Part shown: positions 45,346-59,400 of the stretch, piece after piece
Layout: each line of letters opens with the position of its first letter
Numbering within the stretch: position 1 is the first letter of the stretch
From: Craspedostauros australis
Lineage: Eukaryota > Bacillariophyta > Bacillariophyceae > Mastogloiales > Achnanthaceae
NCBI GenBank assembly: GCA_026770025.1
Contig: JAMXDE010000023.1
Location: forward strand, 1,031,472-1,095,471
Length of the DNA: 64,000 nt
Reading direction: 5' to 3'
Notes under the pieces: model-generated
What the model saw: only the letters and a program-made list of their open reading frames with translations
Database searches by the model: none
Told to the model about the DNA's origin: nothing
Position numbers and translations under genes: made by a program

Positions 45346-45816
45346 ACTCCTCTGCCGGCCTTGGGAACTTCTTGGGCGAACATTTTGATGTGGAGGTGCG
45401 CTCGCTGATGGATCTACTAGAACACCAACAGTACCAACAGTAGCAATAGTACTCGCAGTATTACTGCGGTCCGGTTCACACACCGCAAACATTTGATTGG
45501 CTCGGCGTATCTCCGTGGAGTCCTGAGAATCATTGAAATGGGGCATGCCGTCGTAGTACTGCCTTGGTTGCGACATGGCGGGTTGCTGCAGATGATGATG
45601 CTGCTGCTGCTGACGCTGTCGTTGCCTCTGCTGCTGCTGAAACTGCTCCAGCAGCCGTCGCTGTTCCTCGACCTGGCTCTCGGTCATCAGCAGCTCCTGC
45701 ATATCCCATGACATCTCGCTGGCGCTGTCACCGCAGGCACTACCCGTGCCAATATTCAGGCCATCCCCGCCATCACTGTGACGGCCGCTATCGACCACAG
45801 CAGACGCCATGCTCAT
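40996..45816 (-). CDS. RBR E3 ubiquitin ligase, RNF216-like, with a very long disordered N-terminus
   Basis: 1606 residues, one exon. The first ~1300 residues are low-complexity (Gln, Asn, Ser, Thr; a Gln/Arg run at ~38-58, an Asn run at ~155-165), with scattered helices. The C-terminal ~290 residues are a RING1-IBR-RING2 unit. RING1 starts FQCRCCFDTYPV at ~1320, with FCRKCI and later CQIGCFQYHHGDPKKPCPG (IBR-like). RING2 reads TCPSCQQSFVKEGGGCNKM, then CPMCQTASCFCC. The active-site Cys is expected to be Cys1519, in GGGCNKMICP. The order and spacing are closest in my memory to RNF216/TRIAD3. RBR ligases carry ubiquitin as a thioester on RING2 before passing it to the substrate. Substrate and location cannot be told. 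The last ~70 residues (YDKKDLKLCPLWTDDD...) form a helical tail. Confidence 0.85.
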
Positions 45817-47439
45817 TGATGTGGCGCGTCTTCGCTTTGAAGTTGATTGTTAATGTGATTGTTAATGTGATTGTGAATGTGACTGTGGATGTGATTGTGG
45901 ATGTTGGTATGCAGAGAGATTGATGCTCTCAAACTCTGTGCTGCCTGGAATGATCGTCTTTGCTTGGTGAGTGACAGTGTCGTTTGTAGAGAGAGAGAGA
46001 GAGAGCTTCTATTGGAGCATACTCGTGGTTGTTGCTCTGTGGCGGCGCAGTTCCCAATGTTGTGCGAGTTTGTGCGATGTGTGGTACCAGTATGTGGCTC
46101 GTAATCATAGTCATAGTCGTACGCTACTATTCTGTGTGTTTCGTGCACATCGACAACGCATCACACAAACCACACAAACTCAGAGGAGGAAGGTGAAGGG
46201 CATCAACCGACCGGTGAATTGACGGATTCGCGTTTCTTCTGAGTCCTGGTGTCCTTCTTGTTGCTGTCGCCCTAGTCTTCTTCTGTGTAGAATATGGTGC
46301 ATACTCTGCGTGGGCGGTGCGAGCTCCTATACCTTGGAGTCTCAGTGATGGTTGTTGGTATCAATTGTTGCAGTTCCTTTGTTGCGTTGCGTTGCTTTCC
46401 TCTTTCTGTTCGCCAAAACGGATAGCCAAAGTGGCAAACAAGGGCCATGAGATCAATGAAAAAGATTGCTAATCTTATTACTCTCTCCAGAAAAGAAAGT
46501 AGAGCACCCTACCAGACGAGGGCACGATCTATACTACTCATGATTAGACGGCTCCACGTCGCGAACGGAAGCAGAGAGGTGATCGCATGATGCTGATCGA
46601 GATGGTGATGATGATGGTTCAACGAGGATGACGCTTCCGCATCAACACCTGCCCGCCATCACGAGCCGCCACCAATCGTGCATTTTGCAGCGACCACGAA
46701 CAAACTTTGGCGCCAAATGATTTCTCGCGTTTCCCACTTCCAACCTCTTATCGCAACTGTGAATGTGGAAACTCCGACACGAACAGTTCGGTCCCGTTTA
46801 ATCGAAATCATTTATCATCCGGATACTGGTGACACATTATCATTTCTTATGACATCATGTCCGATTTCTGTCGTTTCGCAGCGAACAATGACTCTTCCGT
46901 CGTTGACGTTGGCATTACATGCACGACTCAACTGGATAGAGTTCGTGACGTTCGTGGCCAGTTTACGTCTGCCTGTCAACCGGCGGCGAATGGTCGAACG
47001 AGCCCATCGAATTTCTGTCTGATACGATGGAGCTAGAGACACTCAACGATGCCCGCAAACACCAACTCTGTTCGACTCTTACTCTGCTCTAAGAATGCAC
47101 GAAATCACTTATTGGGAACGCAATGAACACGATCATCGCTCGACCAGGACAGAGCATTGTACTCTCTTCAAATGATCTGGCGACGGGCGTGGACTCTCTG
47201 ATTCATGATGATCGCAACGAGTTGAAGGATCTGCAGGGCCGGAATACACGTGGCGCAGACCTTCGTGAAAGTGTAACACTCAAGTACTATACTATATTTG
47301 GAGCTATCGCTGAAGATGATCAGGTCATGCATGCCCTACTTCTATGGTTCCGTACATCTGTCTCCGTTTCTCTCGTTGCAGCGTGTACTGAAGCAACAGT
47401 GGCGAGCTTGGCGTCGAGTGCTTGCGATGGAGTCTATTT
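45817..47439. other. 1.6-kb intergenic region with 12-bp tandem repeat
   Basis: Promoter side of the RBR gene and 3' flank of the giant repeat gene. It has five imperfect tandem copies of a 12-bp GATTGTTAATGT-like unit at about 45844-45906 and a (GA)n tract at about 45990-46006. A 114-codon frame at 46678-47022 has no recognisable features and I do not call it. No tRNA found. Confidence 0.45.
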
Positions 47440-50400
47440 TCACTGTCTGGTGTAGTCGATGGAGACTTCCACAGAATCTTCCTGACCTTCTTCACTGCAG
47501 AAGGATCCCACGGCTTCTGAGTGGTCAACCCGAACAGTCAGCTGTGAACCCATCAGATTCGAGTTGAAGACCGCCGCTGTCACGACGAAATCTGTCTGGT
47601 ATGGTACCATATTGCAATCCCCGGAGTGATCATTGGAGCCGGCGTTGGGAACGAAGGTGCCAATTACGGAATCGGATCCATCGAAAACGACAACCGAAAA
47701 TTCGATCTCGTGGCCAAAGTCGCCCCTCAAACTCAGGGTGACCGTGACGACGGTATTTAGCGCTGCTGCAGGCATTCCATTGAACACAATCGTGTTTGGA
47801 GTGTCTCTGAGAATTTCATGTTCTCCGCTTGACACAGAAACGAGTGGATCGGCTGACGGTGTCAACGAAGGTGCGCTCGAAGGTGCGCTAGTTGGTGCTG
47901 CTGTCGCAACTGTTGGCGCCGATGTTGGGTTGCTTGTCGGCGTTGCTGTTGTCACGGTTGGCGCCGATGTTGGGTTCGAAGTGGGTGAATCAGTCGCGAT
48001 ACTTGGAGTTGCTGATGGTGCGACTGACGGTGATTCGCTGTGCTTCTCTGTTGGAACCGATGTTGGATTGCTTGTCGGCGTTGCTGTTGTCACGGTTGGC
48101 GCCGATGTTGGGTTGGAAGTGGGTGAATCAGTCGCGATACTTGGCTTCGATGACGGAGCAGCAGAAGGCGAGTCGCTGTGCTTCTCTGTTGGAACCGATG
48201 TTGGGTTGCTTGTCGGCGTTGCTGTTGTCACAGTTGGCGCCGATGTTGGGTTCGAAGTGGGTGAATCAGTCGCGATACTTGGCTTCGATGACGGAGCAGC
48301 AGAAGGCGAGTCGCTGTGCTTCTCTGTTGGAACCGATGTTGGATTGCTTGTCGGCGTTGCTGTTGTCACGGTTGGCGCCGATGTTGGGTTCGAAGTGGGT
48401 GAATCAGTCGCGATACTTGGAGTTGCTGATGGTGCGACTGACGGTGATTCGCTGTGCTTCTCTGTTGGAGCCGATGTTGGGTTGCTTGTCGGCGTTGCTG
48501 TTGTCACGGTTGGCGCCGATGTTGGGTTCGAAGTGGGTGAATCAGTCGCGATACTTGGCTTCGATGACGGAGCAGCAGAAGGCGAGTCGCTGTGCCTCTC
48601 TGTTGGTGTAGATGTTGGATTTGAAGTGGGTGAATCCGTCGCAGCACTTGGAGTTGCTGAGGGTGCGACAGACGGTGATTCGCTGTGCTTATCTGTTGGT
48701 GCTGATGTTGGAGTTTCTGTCGGAGATTCCGTCGCAGCACTTGGAGATGACGATGGAGCTCTTGATGGTGACTCGCTGTGCTTCTTTGTCGGTGCTGATG
48801 TCGGATTTGCTGTCGGAGATTCCGTCGCAGCACTTGGAGATGACGATGGTGTGGTCGAAGGCGATTCGCTGTGCTTCTCTGTTGGCGCTGAAGTTGGGCT
48901 ACTCGTCGGCGTCGCAGTTGTTACGGTTGGCGCCGATGTTGGATTTGCTGTCGGAGATTCCGTCGTAGCACTTGGAGATGACGATGGAGCTCTTGATGGT
49001 GACTCGCTGTGCTTATCTGTCGGCGCTGATGTCGGATTCGAAGTAGGCGAATCCGTCGCAACACTTGGAGTTGCTGATGGTGTGACTGACGGTGATTCGC
49101 TGTGCTTCTCTGTTGGAGCCGATGTTGGGTTGCTTGTCGGCGTTGCTGTTGTCACAGTTGGCGCCGATGTTGGGTTCGAAGTGGGTGAATCAGTCGCGAT
49201 ACTTGGGGTTGCTGATGGTGTGACTGACGGTGATTCGCTGTGCTTCTCTGTTGGAGCCGATGTTGGGGTACTCGTTGGTGTTGCTGTTGTCACAGTTGGC
49301 GCCGATGTTGGGTTCGAAGTGGGTGAATCAGTCGCGATACTTGGCTTCGATGACGGAGCAGCAGAAGGCGAGTCGCTGTGCCTCTCTGTTGGTGTAGATG
49401 TTGGATTTGAAGTGGGCGAATCCGTCGCAGCACTTGGAGTTGCTGAGGGTGCGACAGACGGTGATTCGCTGTGCTTATCTGTTGGTGCTGATGTTGGAGT
49501 TTCTGTCGGAGATTCCGTCGCAGCACTTGGAGATGACGATGGAGCTCTTGATGGTGACTCGCTGTGCTTCTTTGTCGGTGCTGATGTCGGATTTGCTGTC
49601 GGAGATTCCGTCGCAGCACTTGGAGATGACGATGGTGTGGTCGAAGGCGATTCGCTGTGCTTCTCTGTTGGCGCTGAAGTTGGGCTACTCGTCGGCGTCG
49701 CAGTTGTTACGGTTGGTGCAGATGTTGGATTTGCTGTTGGAGATTCCGTCGTAGCACTTGGAGATGACGATGGAGCTCTTGATGGTGACTCGCTGTGCTT
49801 CTCTGTCGGCGTTGATGTCGGATTCGAAGTAGGCGAATCCGTCGCAACGCTTGGCGCTGACGAAGGCTTTGCTGACGGCGATTCACTTCCCCTTCTTGTC
49901 GGTGCTGATGTTGGATTTGCTGTCGGTGATTCCGTCGCAACACTTGGAGACAACGATGGTGCGGTCGAAGGCGATTCGCTGTGTTTTTCAGTTGGCGCAG
50001 ATGTTGGATTGGAAGTAGGCGAATCCATCGCAACACTTGGAGTTGCTGATGGTGTGACAGACGGTGATACGCTGTTCTTCTTTGTTGGAGCCGATGTTGG
50101 GCTACTCGTCGGCGTCGCAGTTATCACGGTGGGTGCCGATGTTGGGTCGGAAGTTGGCGATTCTGATGCAACACTTGGCGCTGACGTTGGAGCGCTGGTC
50201 GGCATCACCGTTGCGTCGCTTGGTGCTGATGATGGCTCTTCCGATGGAGATCCGCTATCTTCTTGCGTCGGGGTTGACGAAAGATCTTGTGACGGAATGA
50301 ACGAAGGTGACACTGATTCAGAACTTGGTGCGTCTGACTCTGACGAAGGCTCGACACTGGACATCGTGGGAAGTTCGCTTGTCTCGCTTGGCGTCAACGA

Positions 50401-53400
50401 GGGGACAGATGATGGAGAAGCACTTGACAGAGTCGGTATCTCTGACGGGAATCCGCTTCCTGCGGTCGGTTTGTTACTGGTTGGAAGCGACGCTGATTCA
50501 TTTCCATCGGTCGGTACCGTGGACGGTGTCGCGCTTGGAGAATCACTTGACGCACTGGGTGTCAATGACGGGGTTGGCGATGGCATCTCGCTACCTGATG
50601 GAACCTCGCTGGACTCTGTTGGTGCTGCACTTGGTACCTCAGTCTGCAGCGACGGCATCGCAGAAGGCACGGACGAAGGCGACCTACTCGGGACATCACT
50701 GGATGCACTCGGTGTTGATGATGGTGCTGAGGATGGTGCTGATGATGGAGACTCACCGTTTGATGGCAAGCTGCTCGGCACATCACTCGACGCACTGGGT
50801 GTCGATGACGGGGTTGACGATGGCATCTCGCTACCTGATGGAACCTCGCTGGACTTTGTCGGTGCTGCACTTGGTACCTCAGTCTGCAGCGACGGCATCG
50901 CAGAAGGCACGGACGAAGGCGACCTACTCGGGACATCACTGGATGCACTCGGTGTTGATGATGGTGCTGAGGATGGTGCTGATGATGGAGACTCACCGTT
51001 TGATGGCAAGCTGCTCGGCACATCACTCGACGCACTGGGTGTCGATGATGGGGTTGGCGATGGCATCTCGCTACCTGATGGAACCTCGCTGGACTCTGTT
51101 GGTGCTGCACTTGGTACCTCAGTCTGCAGCGACGGCATCGCAGAAGGCACGGACGAAGGCGACCTACTCGGGACATCACTGGATGCACTCGGTGTTGATG
51201 ATGGTGCTGATGATGGAGACTCACCGTTTGATGGCAAGCTGCTCGGCACATCACTCGACGCACTGGGTGTCGATGACGGGGTTGACGATGGCATCTCGCT
51301 ACCTGATGGAACCTCGCTGGACTTTGTCGGTGCTGCACTTGGTACCTCAGTCTGTAGCGACGGCATTGCAGAAGGCGCGAACGAAGGCGACCTACTCGGG
51401 ACATCACTGGATGCACTCGGTGTTGATGATGGTGCTGAGGATGGTGCTGATGATGGAGACTCACCGTTTGATGGCAAGCTGCTCGGCACATCACTCGACG
51501 CACTGGGTGTCGATGACGGGGTTGGCGATGGCATCTCGCTACCTGATGGAACCTCGCTGGACTTTGTCGGTGCTGCACTTGGTACCTCAGTCTGTAGCGA
51601 CGGCATTGCAGAAGGCGCGGACGAAGGCGACCTACTCGGGACATCACTGGATGCACTCGGTGTTGATGATGGTGCTGATGATGGTGCTGAGGATGGTGCT
51701 GATGATGGAGACTCGCCGTTTGATGGCAAGCTGCTCGGCACATCACTCGACGCACTGGGTGTCGATGATGGGGTTGGCGATGGCATCTCGCTACCTGATG
51801 GAACCTCGCTGGACTTTGTCGGTGCTGCACTTGGTACCTCAGTCTGTAGCGACGGCATTGCAGAAGGCGCGGACGAAGGCGACCTACTCGGGACATCACT
51901 GGATGCACTCGGTGTTGATGATGGTGCTGAGGATGGTGCTGATGATGGAGACTCACCGTTTGATGGCAAGCTGCTCGGCACATCACTTGACGCACTGGGT
52001 GTCGATGACGGCGCCGCAGATGGCGACTCACTGCCAGACGGATTTCCGCTCGGAGCTCGACTGTTCGAAGAGGTACTGCTCGGAACATTACTTGACGCAC
52101 TCGGCTGTGTTGATGGTGCCGATGATGGTGTTTCACTGCTCGATGGTTGGGCACTTGGAATCTCACTGGATGCACTGGGCTGTGCTGACGGTGCAGAGGA
52201 TGGAGACTCACTTCCGGATGGCCGTGCACTTGGAACATCACTCGATGTGCTCGGGATGGATGATGGTGTCAGTGACGGATTTCCACTTGGGACATCACTG
52301 GATGCGCTCGGCGTCAATGTAGGCATCGTTGATGGCATCTGACTGGTTGAAGGTGCGCTACTCGGCACATTACTTGATGTGCTCGGCTGTGTTGATGGCG
52401 CTGACGAGGGTGATTCACTGCTCGATGGTTGAGAGCTTGGAACAGCACTCGTCGAACTTGGCTGTGTTGATGGTGCTGACGAGGGTGATTCACTGCTCGA
52501 TGGTTGAGCACTTGGCACGCCACTGGAGGTGCTTGGCTGTGTTGATGGTGTTGCTGACGGTGATGCACTGGTATCAGCAACACTGCTTGGGTTGTTGCTT
52601 GGCGAAGCACTTGGCGACTTGCTTGGTGCACTGGAATCAGCGACACTGCTTGGGTTGTTGCTGGGTGCGGATGATGGCGAAGTACTTGGTGCGTTGGTAT
52701 CAGCGACACTGCTTGGGTTGTTGCTTGGCGATGTGCTTGGCGAAGTACTTGGTGCACTGGAATCAGCGACACTGCTTGGGTTGTTGCTTGGCGATGTGCT
52801 TGGCGACTTGCTTGGTGCACTGGAATCAGCGACACTGCTTGGGTTGTTGCTGGGTGCGGATGATGGCGAAGTACTTGGTGCACTGGAATCAGCGACACTG
52901 CTTGGGTTGTTGCTTGGCGATGTGCTTGGCGAAGTACTTGGTGCACTGGAATCAGCGACACTGCTTGGGTTGTTGCTTGGCGATGTGCTTGGCGAAGTAC
53001 TTGGTGCACTGGAATCAGCGACACTGCTTGGGTTGTTGCTTGGCGATGTGCTTGGCGACTTGCTTGGTGCACTGGAATCAGCGACACTGCTTGGGTTGTT
53101 GCTGGGTGCGGATGATGGCGAAGTACTTGGTGCACTGGAATCAGCGACACTGCTTGGGTTGTTGCTTGGCGATGTGCTTGGCGAAGTACTTGGTGCACTG
53201 GAATCAGCGACACTGCTTGGGTTGTTGCTTGGCGATGTGCTTGGCGACTTGCTTGGTGCACTGGAATCAGCGACACTGCTTGGGTTGTTGCTGGGTGCGG
53301 ATGATGGCGAAGTACTTGGTGCACTGGAATCAGCGACACTGCTTGGGTTGTTGCTTGGCGATGTGCTTGGCGAAGTACTTGGTGCACTGGAATCAGCGAC

Positions 53401-56400
53401 ACTGCTTGGGTTGTTGCTTGGCGATGTGCTTGGCGAAGTACTTGGTGCACTGGAATCAGCGACACTGCTTGGGTTGTTGCTTGGCGATGTGCTTGGCGAC
53501 TTGCTTGGTGCACTGGAATCAGCGACACTGCTTGGGTTGTTGCTGGGTGCGGATGATGGCGAAGTACTTGGTGCACTGGAATCAGCGACACTGCTTGGGT
53601 TGTTGCTTGGCGATGTGCTTGGCGAAGTACTTGGTGCACTGGAATCAGCGACACTGCTTGGGTTGTTGCTTGGCGATGTGCTTGGCGACTTGCTTGGTGC
53701 ACTGGAATCAGCGACACTGCTTGGGTTGTTGCTGGGTGCGGATGATGGCGAAGTACTTGGTGCACTGGAATCAGCGACACTGCTTGGGTTGTTGCTTGGC
53801 GATGTGCTTGGCGAAGTACTTGGTGCACTGGAATCAGCGACACTGCTTGGGTTGTTGCTTGGCGATGTGCTTGGCGACTTGCTTGGTGCACTGGAATCAG
53901 CGACACTGCTTGGGTTGTTGCTGGGTGCGGATGATGGCGAAGTACTTGGTGCACTGGAATCAGCGACACTGCTTGGGTTGTTGCTTGGCGATGTGCTTGG
54001 CGAAGTACTTGGTGCACTGGAATCAGCGACACTGCTTGGGTTGTTGCTTGGCGATGTGCTTGGCGACTTGCTTGGTGCACTGGAATCAGCGACACTGCTT
54101 GGGTTGTTGCTGGGTGCGGATGATGGCGAAGTACTTGGTGCACTGGAATCAGCGACACTGCTTGGGTTGTTGCTGGGTGCGGATGATGGCGAAGTACTTG
54201 GTGCGTTGGTATCAGCGACACTGCTTGGGTTGTTGCTTGGCGATGTGCTTGGCGAAGTACTTGGTGCACTGGAATCAGCGACACTGCTTGGGTTGTTGCT
54301 GGGTGCGGATGATGGCGAAGTACTTGGTGCACTGGAATCAGCGACACTGCTTGGGTTGTTGCTTGGCGATGTGCTTGGCGAAGTACTTGGTGCACTGGAA
54401 TCAGCGACACTGCTTGGGTTGTTGCTTGGCGATGTGCTTGGCGAAGTACTTGGTGCACTGGAATCAGCGACACTGCTTGGGTTGTTGCTTGGCGATGTGC
54501 TTGGCGAAGTACTTGGTGCACTGGAATCAGCGACACTGCTTGGGTTGTTGCTTGGCGATGTGCTTGGCGAAGTACTTGGTGCACTGGAATCAGCGACACT
54601 GCTTGGGTTGTTGCTTGGCGATGTGCTTGGCGAAGTACTTGGTGCACTGGAATCAGCGACACTGCTTGGGTTGTTGCTTGGCGATGTGCTTGGCGAAGTG
54701 CTTGGTGCACTGGTATCACCGACACTGCTTGGGTTGTTGCTGGGTGCGGATGATGGCGAAGTACTTGGTGCACTGGAATCAGCGACACTGCTTGGGTTGT
54801 TGCTTGGCGATGTGCTTGGCGAAGTGCTTGGTGCACTGGAATCAGCGACACTGCTTGGGTTGTTGCTTGGCGATGTGCTTGGCGAAGTACTTGGTGCACT
54901 GGTATCAGCGACACTGCTTGGGTTGTTGCTTGGCGATGTGCTTGGCGAAGTACTTGGTGCACTGGAATCACCGACACTGCTTGGGTTGTTGCTTGGCGAT
55001 GTGCTTGGCGAAGTACTTGGTGCACTGGAATCAGCGACACTGCTTGGGTTGTTGCTTGGCGATGTGCTTGGCGAAGTACTTGGTGCACTGGAATCAGCGA
55101 CACTGCTTGGGTTGTTGCTTGGCGATGTGCTTGGCGACTTGCTTGGTGCACTGGAATCAGCGACACTGCTTGGGTTGTTGCTGGGTGCGGATGATGGCGA
55201 AGTACTTGGTGCACTGGAATCAGCGACACTGCTTGGGTTGTTGCTTGGCGATGTGCTTGGCGACTTGCTTGGTGCACTGGAATCAGCGACACTGCTTGGG
55301 TTGTTGCTGGGTGCGGATGATGGCGAAGTACTTGGTGCACTGGAATCAGCGACACTGCTTGGGTTGTTGCTTGGCGATGTGCTTGGCGAAGTACTTGGTG
55401 CACTGGAATCAGCGACACTGCTTGGGTTGTTGCTTGGCGATGTGCTTGGCGAAGTACTTGGTGCACTGGAATCAGCGACACTGCTTGGGTTGTTGCTTGG
55501 CGATGTGCTTGGCGACTTGCTTGGTGCACTGGAATCAGCGACACTGCTTGGGTTGTTGCTGGGTGCGGATGATGGCGAAGTACTTGGTGCACTGGAATCA
55601 GCGACACTGCTTGGGTTGTTGCTTGGCGATGTGCTTGGCGAAGTACTTGGTGCACTGGAATCAGCGACACTGCTTGGGTTGTTGCTTGGCGATGTGCTTG
55701 GCGACTTGCTTGGTGCACTGGAATCAGCGACACTGCTTGGGTTGTTGCTGGGTGCGGATGATGGCGAAGTACTTGGTGCACTGGAATCAGCGACACTGCT
55801 TGGGTTGTTGCTTGGCGATGTGCTTGGCGAAGTACTTGGTGCACTGGAATCAGCGACACTGCTTGGGTTGTTGCTTGGCGATGTGCTTGGCGACTTGCTT
55901 GGTGCACTGGAATCAGCGACACTGCTTGGGTTGTTGCTGGGTGCGGATGATGGCGAAGTACTTGGTGCACTGGAATCAGCGACACTGCTTGGGTTGTTGC
56001 TTGGCGATGTGCTTGGCGAAGTACTTGGTGCGTTGGTATCACCGACACTGCTTGGGTTGTTGCTTGGCGATGTGCTTGGCGATGTGCTTGGCGAAGTACT
56101 TGGTGCACTGGTATCACCGACACTGCTTGGGTTGTTGCTTGGCGATGTGCTTGGCGATGTGCTTGGCGAAGTACTTGGTGCACTGGTATCACCGACACTG
56201 CTTGGGTTGTTGCTTGGCGATGTGCTTGGCGATGTGCTTGGCGAAGTACTTGGTGCACTGGAATCAGCGACACTGCTTGGGTTGTTGCTGGGTGCGGATG
56301 ATGGTGCGGTAGTTGGTGCGTTGGTATCACCCACGCTGCTTGGGTTGTTGCTTGGCGATGTGCTTGGTGACTTGCTTGGCGACGTGCTTGGCGAAGTACT

Positions 56401-59400
56401 TGGTGCACTGGTATCACCGACACTGCTTGGGTTGTTGCTGGGTGCGGATGATGGTGCGGTAGTTGGTGCGTTGGTATCACCCACGCTGCTTGGGTTGTTG
56501 CTTGGCGATGTGCTTGGTGACTTGCTTGGCGACGTGCTTGGCGAAGTACTTGGTGCACTGGTATCACCGACACTGCTTGGGTTGTTGCTGGGTGCGGATG
56601 ATGGTGCGGTAGTTGGTGCGTTGGTATCACCCACGCTGCTTGGGTTGTTGCTTGGCGACGTGCTTGGCGACTTGCTTGGCGACGTGCTTGGCGAAGTGCT
56701 TGGTGCACTGGTATCACCGACACTGCTTGGGTTGTTGCTGGGTGCGGATGATGGTGCGGTAGTTGGTGCGTTGGTATCACCCACGCTGCTTGGGTTGTTG
56801 CTTGGCGATGTGCTTGGTGACTTGCTTGGCGACGTGCTTGGCGAAGTACTTGGTGCACTGGTATCACCGACACTGCTTGGGTTGTTGCTGGGTGCGGATG
56901 ATGGTGCGGTAGTTGGTGCGTTGGTATCACCCACGCTGCTTGGGTTGTTGCTTGGCGATGTGCTTGGTGAAGCACTTGGCGACGTGCTTGGCGAAGTACT
57001 TGGTGCACTGGTATCACCGACACTGCTTGGGTTGTTGCTGGGTGCGGATGATGGTGCGGTAGTTGGTGCGTTGGTATCACCCACGCTGCTTGGGTTGTTG
57101 CTTGGCGATGTGCTTGGCGATGTGCTTGGTGAAGCACTTGGCGATGCACTTGGCGAAGTGCTTGGTGCACTGGTATCACCGACACTGCTTGGGTTGTTGC
57201 TGGGTGCGGATGATGGTGCGGTAGTTGGTGCGTTGGTATCACCCACGCTGCTTGGGTTGTTGCTTGGCGATGTGCTTGGTGACTTGCTTGGCGACGTGCT
57301 TGGCGAAGTACTTGGTGCACTGGAATCAGCGACACTGCTTGGGTTGTTGCTGGGTGCGGATGATGGTGCGGTAGTTGGTGCGTTGGTATCACCCACGCTG
57401 CTTGGGTTGTTGCTTGGCGATGTGCTTGGTGACTTGCTTGGCGACGTGCTTGGCGAAGTACTTGGTGCACTGGTATCACCGACACTGCTTGGGTTGTTGC
57501 TGGGTGCGGATGATGGTGCGGTAGTTGGTGCGTTGGTATCACCCACGCTGCTTGGGTTGTTGCTTGGCGATGTGCTTGGTGACTTGCTTGGCGACGTGCT
57601 TGGCGAAGTACTTGGTGCACTGGTATCACCGACACTGCTTGGGTTGTTGCTGGGTGCGGATGATGGTGCGGTAGTTGGTGCGTTGGTATCACCCACGCTG
57701 CTTGGGTTGTTGCTTGGCGACGTGCTTGGCGATGTGCTTGGTGAAGCACTTGGCGACGTGCTTGGCGAAGTACTTGGTGCACTGGTATCACCGACACTGC
57801 TTGGGTTGTTGCTGGGTGCGGATGATGGTGCGGTAGTTGGTGCGTTGGTATCACCCACGCTGCTTGGGTTGTTGCTTGGCGACGTGCTTGGCGATGTGCT
57901 TGGTGAAGCACTTGGCGACGTGCTTGGCGAAGTACTTGGTGCACTGGTATCACCGACACTGCTTGGGTTGTTGCTGGGTGCGGATGATGGTGCGGTAGTT
58001 GGTGCGTTGGTATCACCCACGCTGCTTGGGTTGTTGCTTGGCGACGTGCTTGGCGATGTGCTTGGTGAAGCACTTGGCGACGTGCTTGGCGAAGTACTTG
58101 GTGCACTGGTATCACCGACACTGCTTGGGTTGTTGCTGGGTGCGGATGATGGTGCGGTAGTTGGTGCGTTGGTATCACCCACGCTGCTTGGGTTGTTGCT
58201 TGGCGACGTGCTTGGCGATGTGCTTGGTGAAGCACTTGGCGACGTGCTTGGCGAAGTACTTGGTGCACTGGTATCACCGACACTGCTTGGGTTGTTGCTG
58301 GGTGCGGATGATGGTGCGGTAGTTGGTGCGTTGGTATCACCCACGCTGCTTGGGTTGTTGCTTGGCGACGTGCTTGGCGATGTGCTTGGCGACGTGCTTG
58401 GTGAAGCACTTGGCGACGTGCTTGGCGAAGTACTTGGTGCACTGGTATCACCGACACTGCTTGGGTTGTTGCTGGGTGCGGATGATGGTGCGGTAGTTGG
58501 TGCGTTGGTATCACCCACGCTGCTTGGGTTGTTGCTTGGCGACGTGCTTGGCGATGTGCTTGGCGACGTGCTTGGTGAAGCACTTGGCGACGTGCTTGGC
58601 GAAGTACTTGGTGCACTGGTATCACCGACACTGCTTGGGTTGTTGCTGGGTGCGGATGATGGTGCGGTAGTTGGTGCGTTGGTATCACCCACGCTGCTTG
58701 GGTTGTTGCTTGGCGACGTGCTTGGCGATGTGCTTGGTGAAGCACTTGGCGACGTGCTTGGCGAAGTACTTGGTGCACTGGTATCACCGACACTGCTTGG
58801 GTTGTTGCTGGGTGCGGATGATGGTGCGGTAGTTGGTGCGTTGGTATCACCCACGCTGCTTGGGTTGTTGCTTGGCGACGTGCTTGGCGATGTGCTTGGT
58901 GAAGCACTTGGCGACGTGCTTGGCGAAGTACTTGGTGCACTGGTATCACCGACACTGCTTGGGTTGTTGCTGGGTGCGGATGATGGTGCGGTAGTTGGTG
59001 CGTTGGTATCACCCACGCTGCTTGGGTTGTTGCTTGGCGACGTGCTTGGCGATGTGCTTGGCGACGTGCTTGGTGAAGCACTTGGCGACGTGCTTGGCGA
59101 AGTACTTGGTGCACTGGTATCACCGACACTGCTTGGGTTGTTGCTGGGTGCGGATGATGGTGCGGTAGTTGGTGCGTTGGTATCACCCACGCTGCTTGGG
59201 TTGTTGCTTGGCGACGTGCTTGGCGATGTGCTTGGTGAAGCACTTGGCGACGTGCTTGGCGAAGTACTTGGTGCACTGGTATCACCGACACTGCTTGGGT
59301 TGTTGCTGGGTGCGGATGATGGTGCGGTAGTTGGTGCGTTGGTATCACCCACGCTGCTTGGGTTGTTGCTTGGCGACGTGCTTGGCGATGTGCTTGGTGA

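Noticed and set aside
46678-47022. 114-codon + strand frame in the gap before the giant gene
   Set aside because: Nothing recognisable, no signal peptide, no splice partner; length is compatible with chance.
47633-52342. 1569-codon open frame on the + strand opposite the repeat gene
   Set aside because: It is the antisense of the Ser/Thr/Pro repeats. The sense frame has a unique, structured C-terminal domain, whereas the antisense product is a featureless Val/Gly/Asp repeat that stops at block boundaries.
52329-56312. 1327-codon + strand frame rich in Cys/Leu/Trp over the 63-bp array
   Set aside because: Antisense shadow of the 63-bp units; it ends exactly where the unit type changes.
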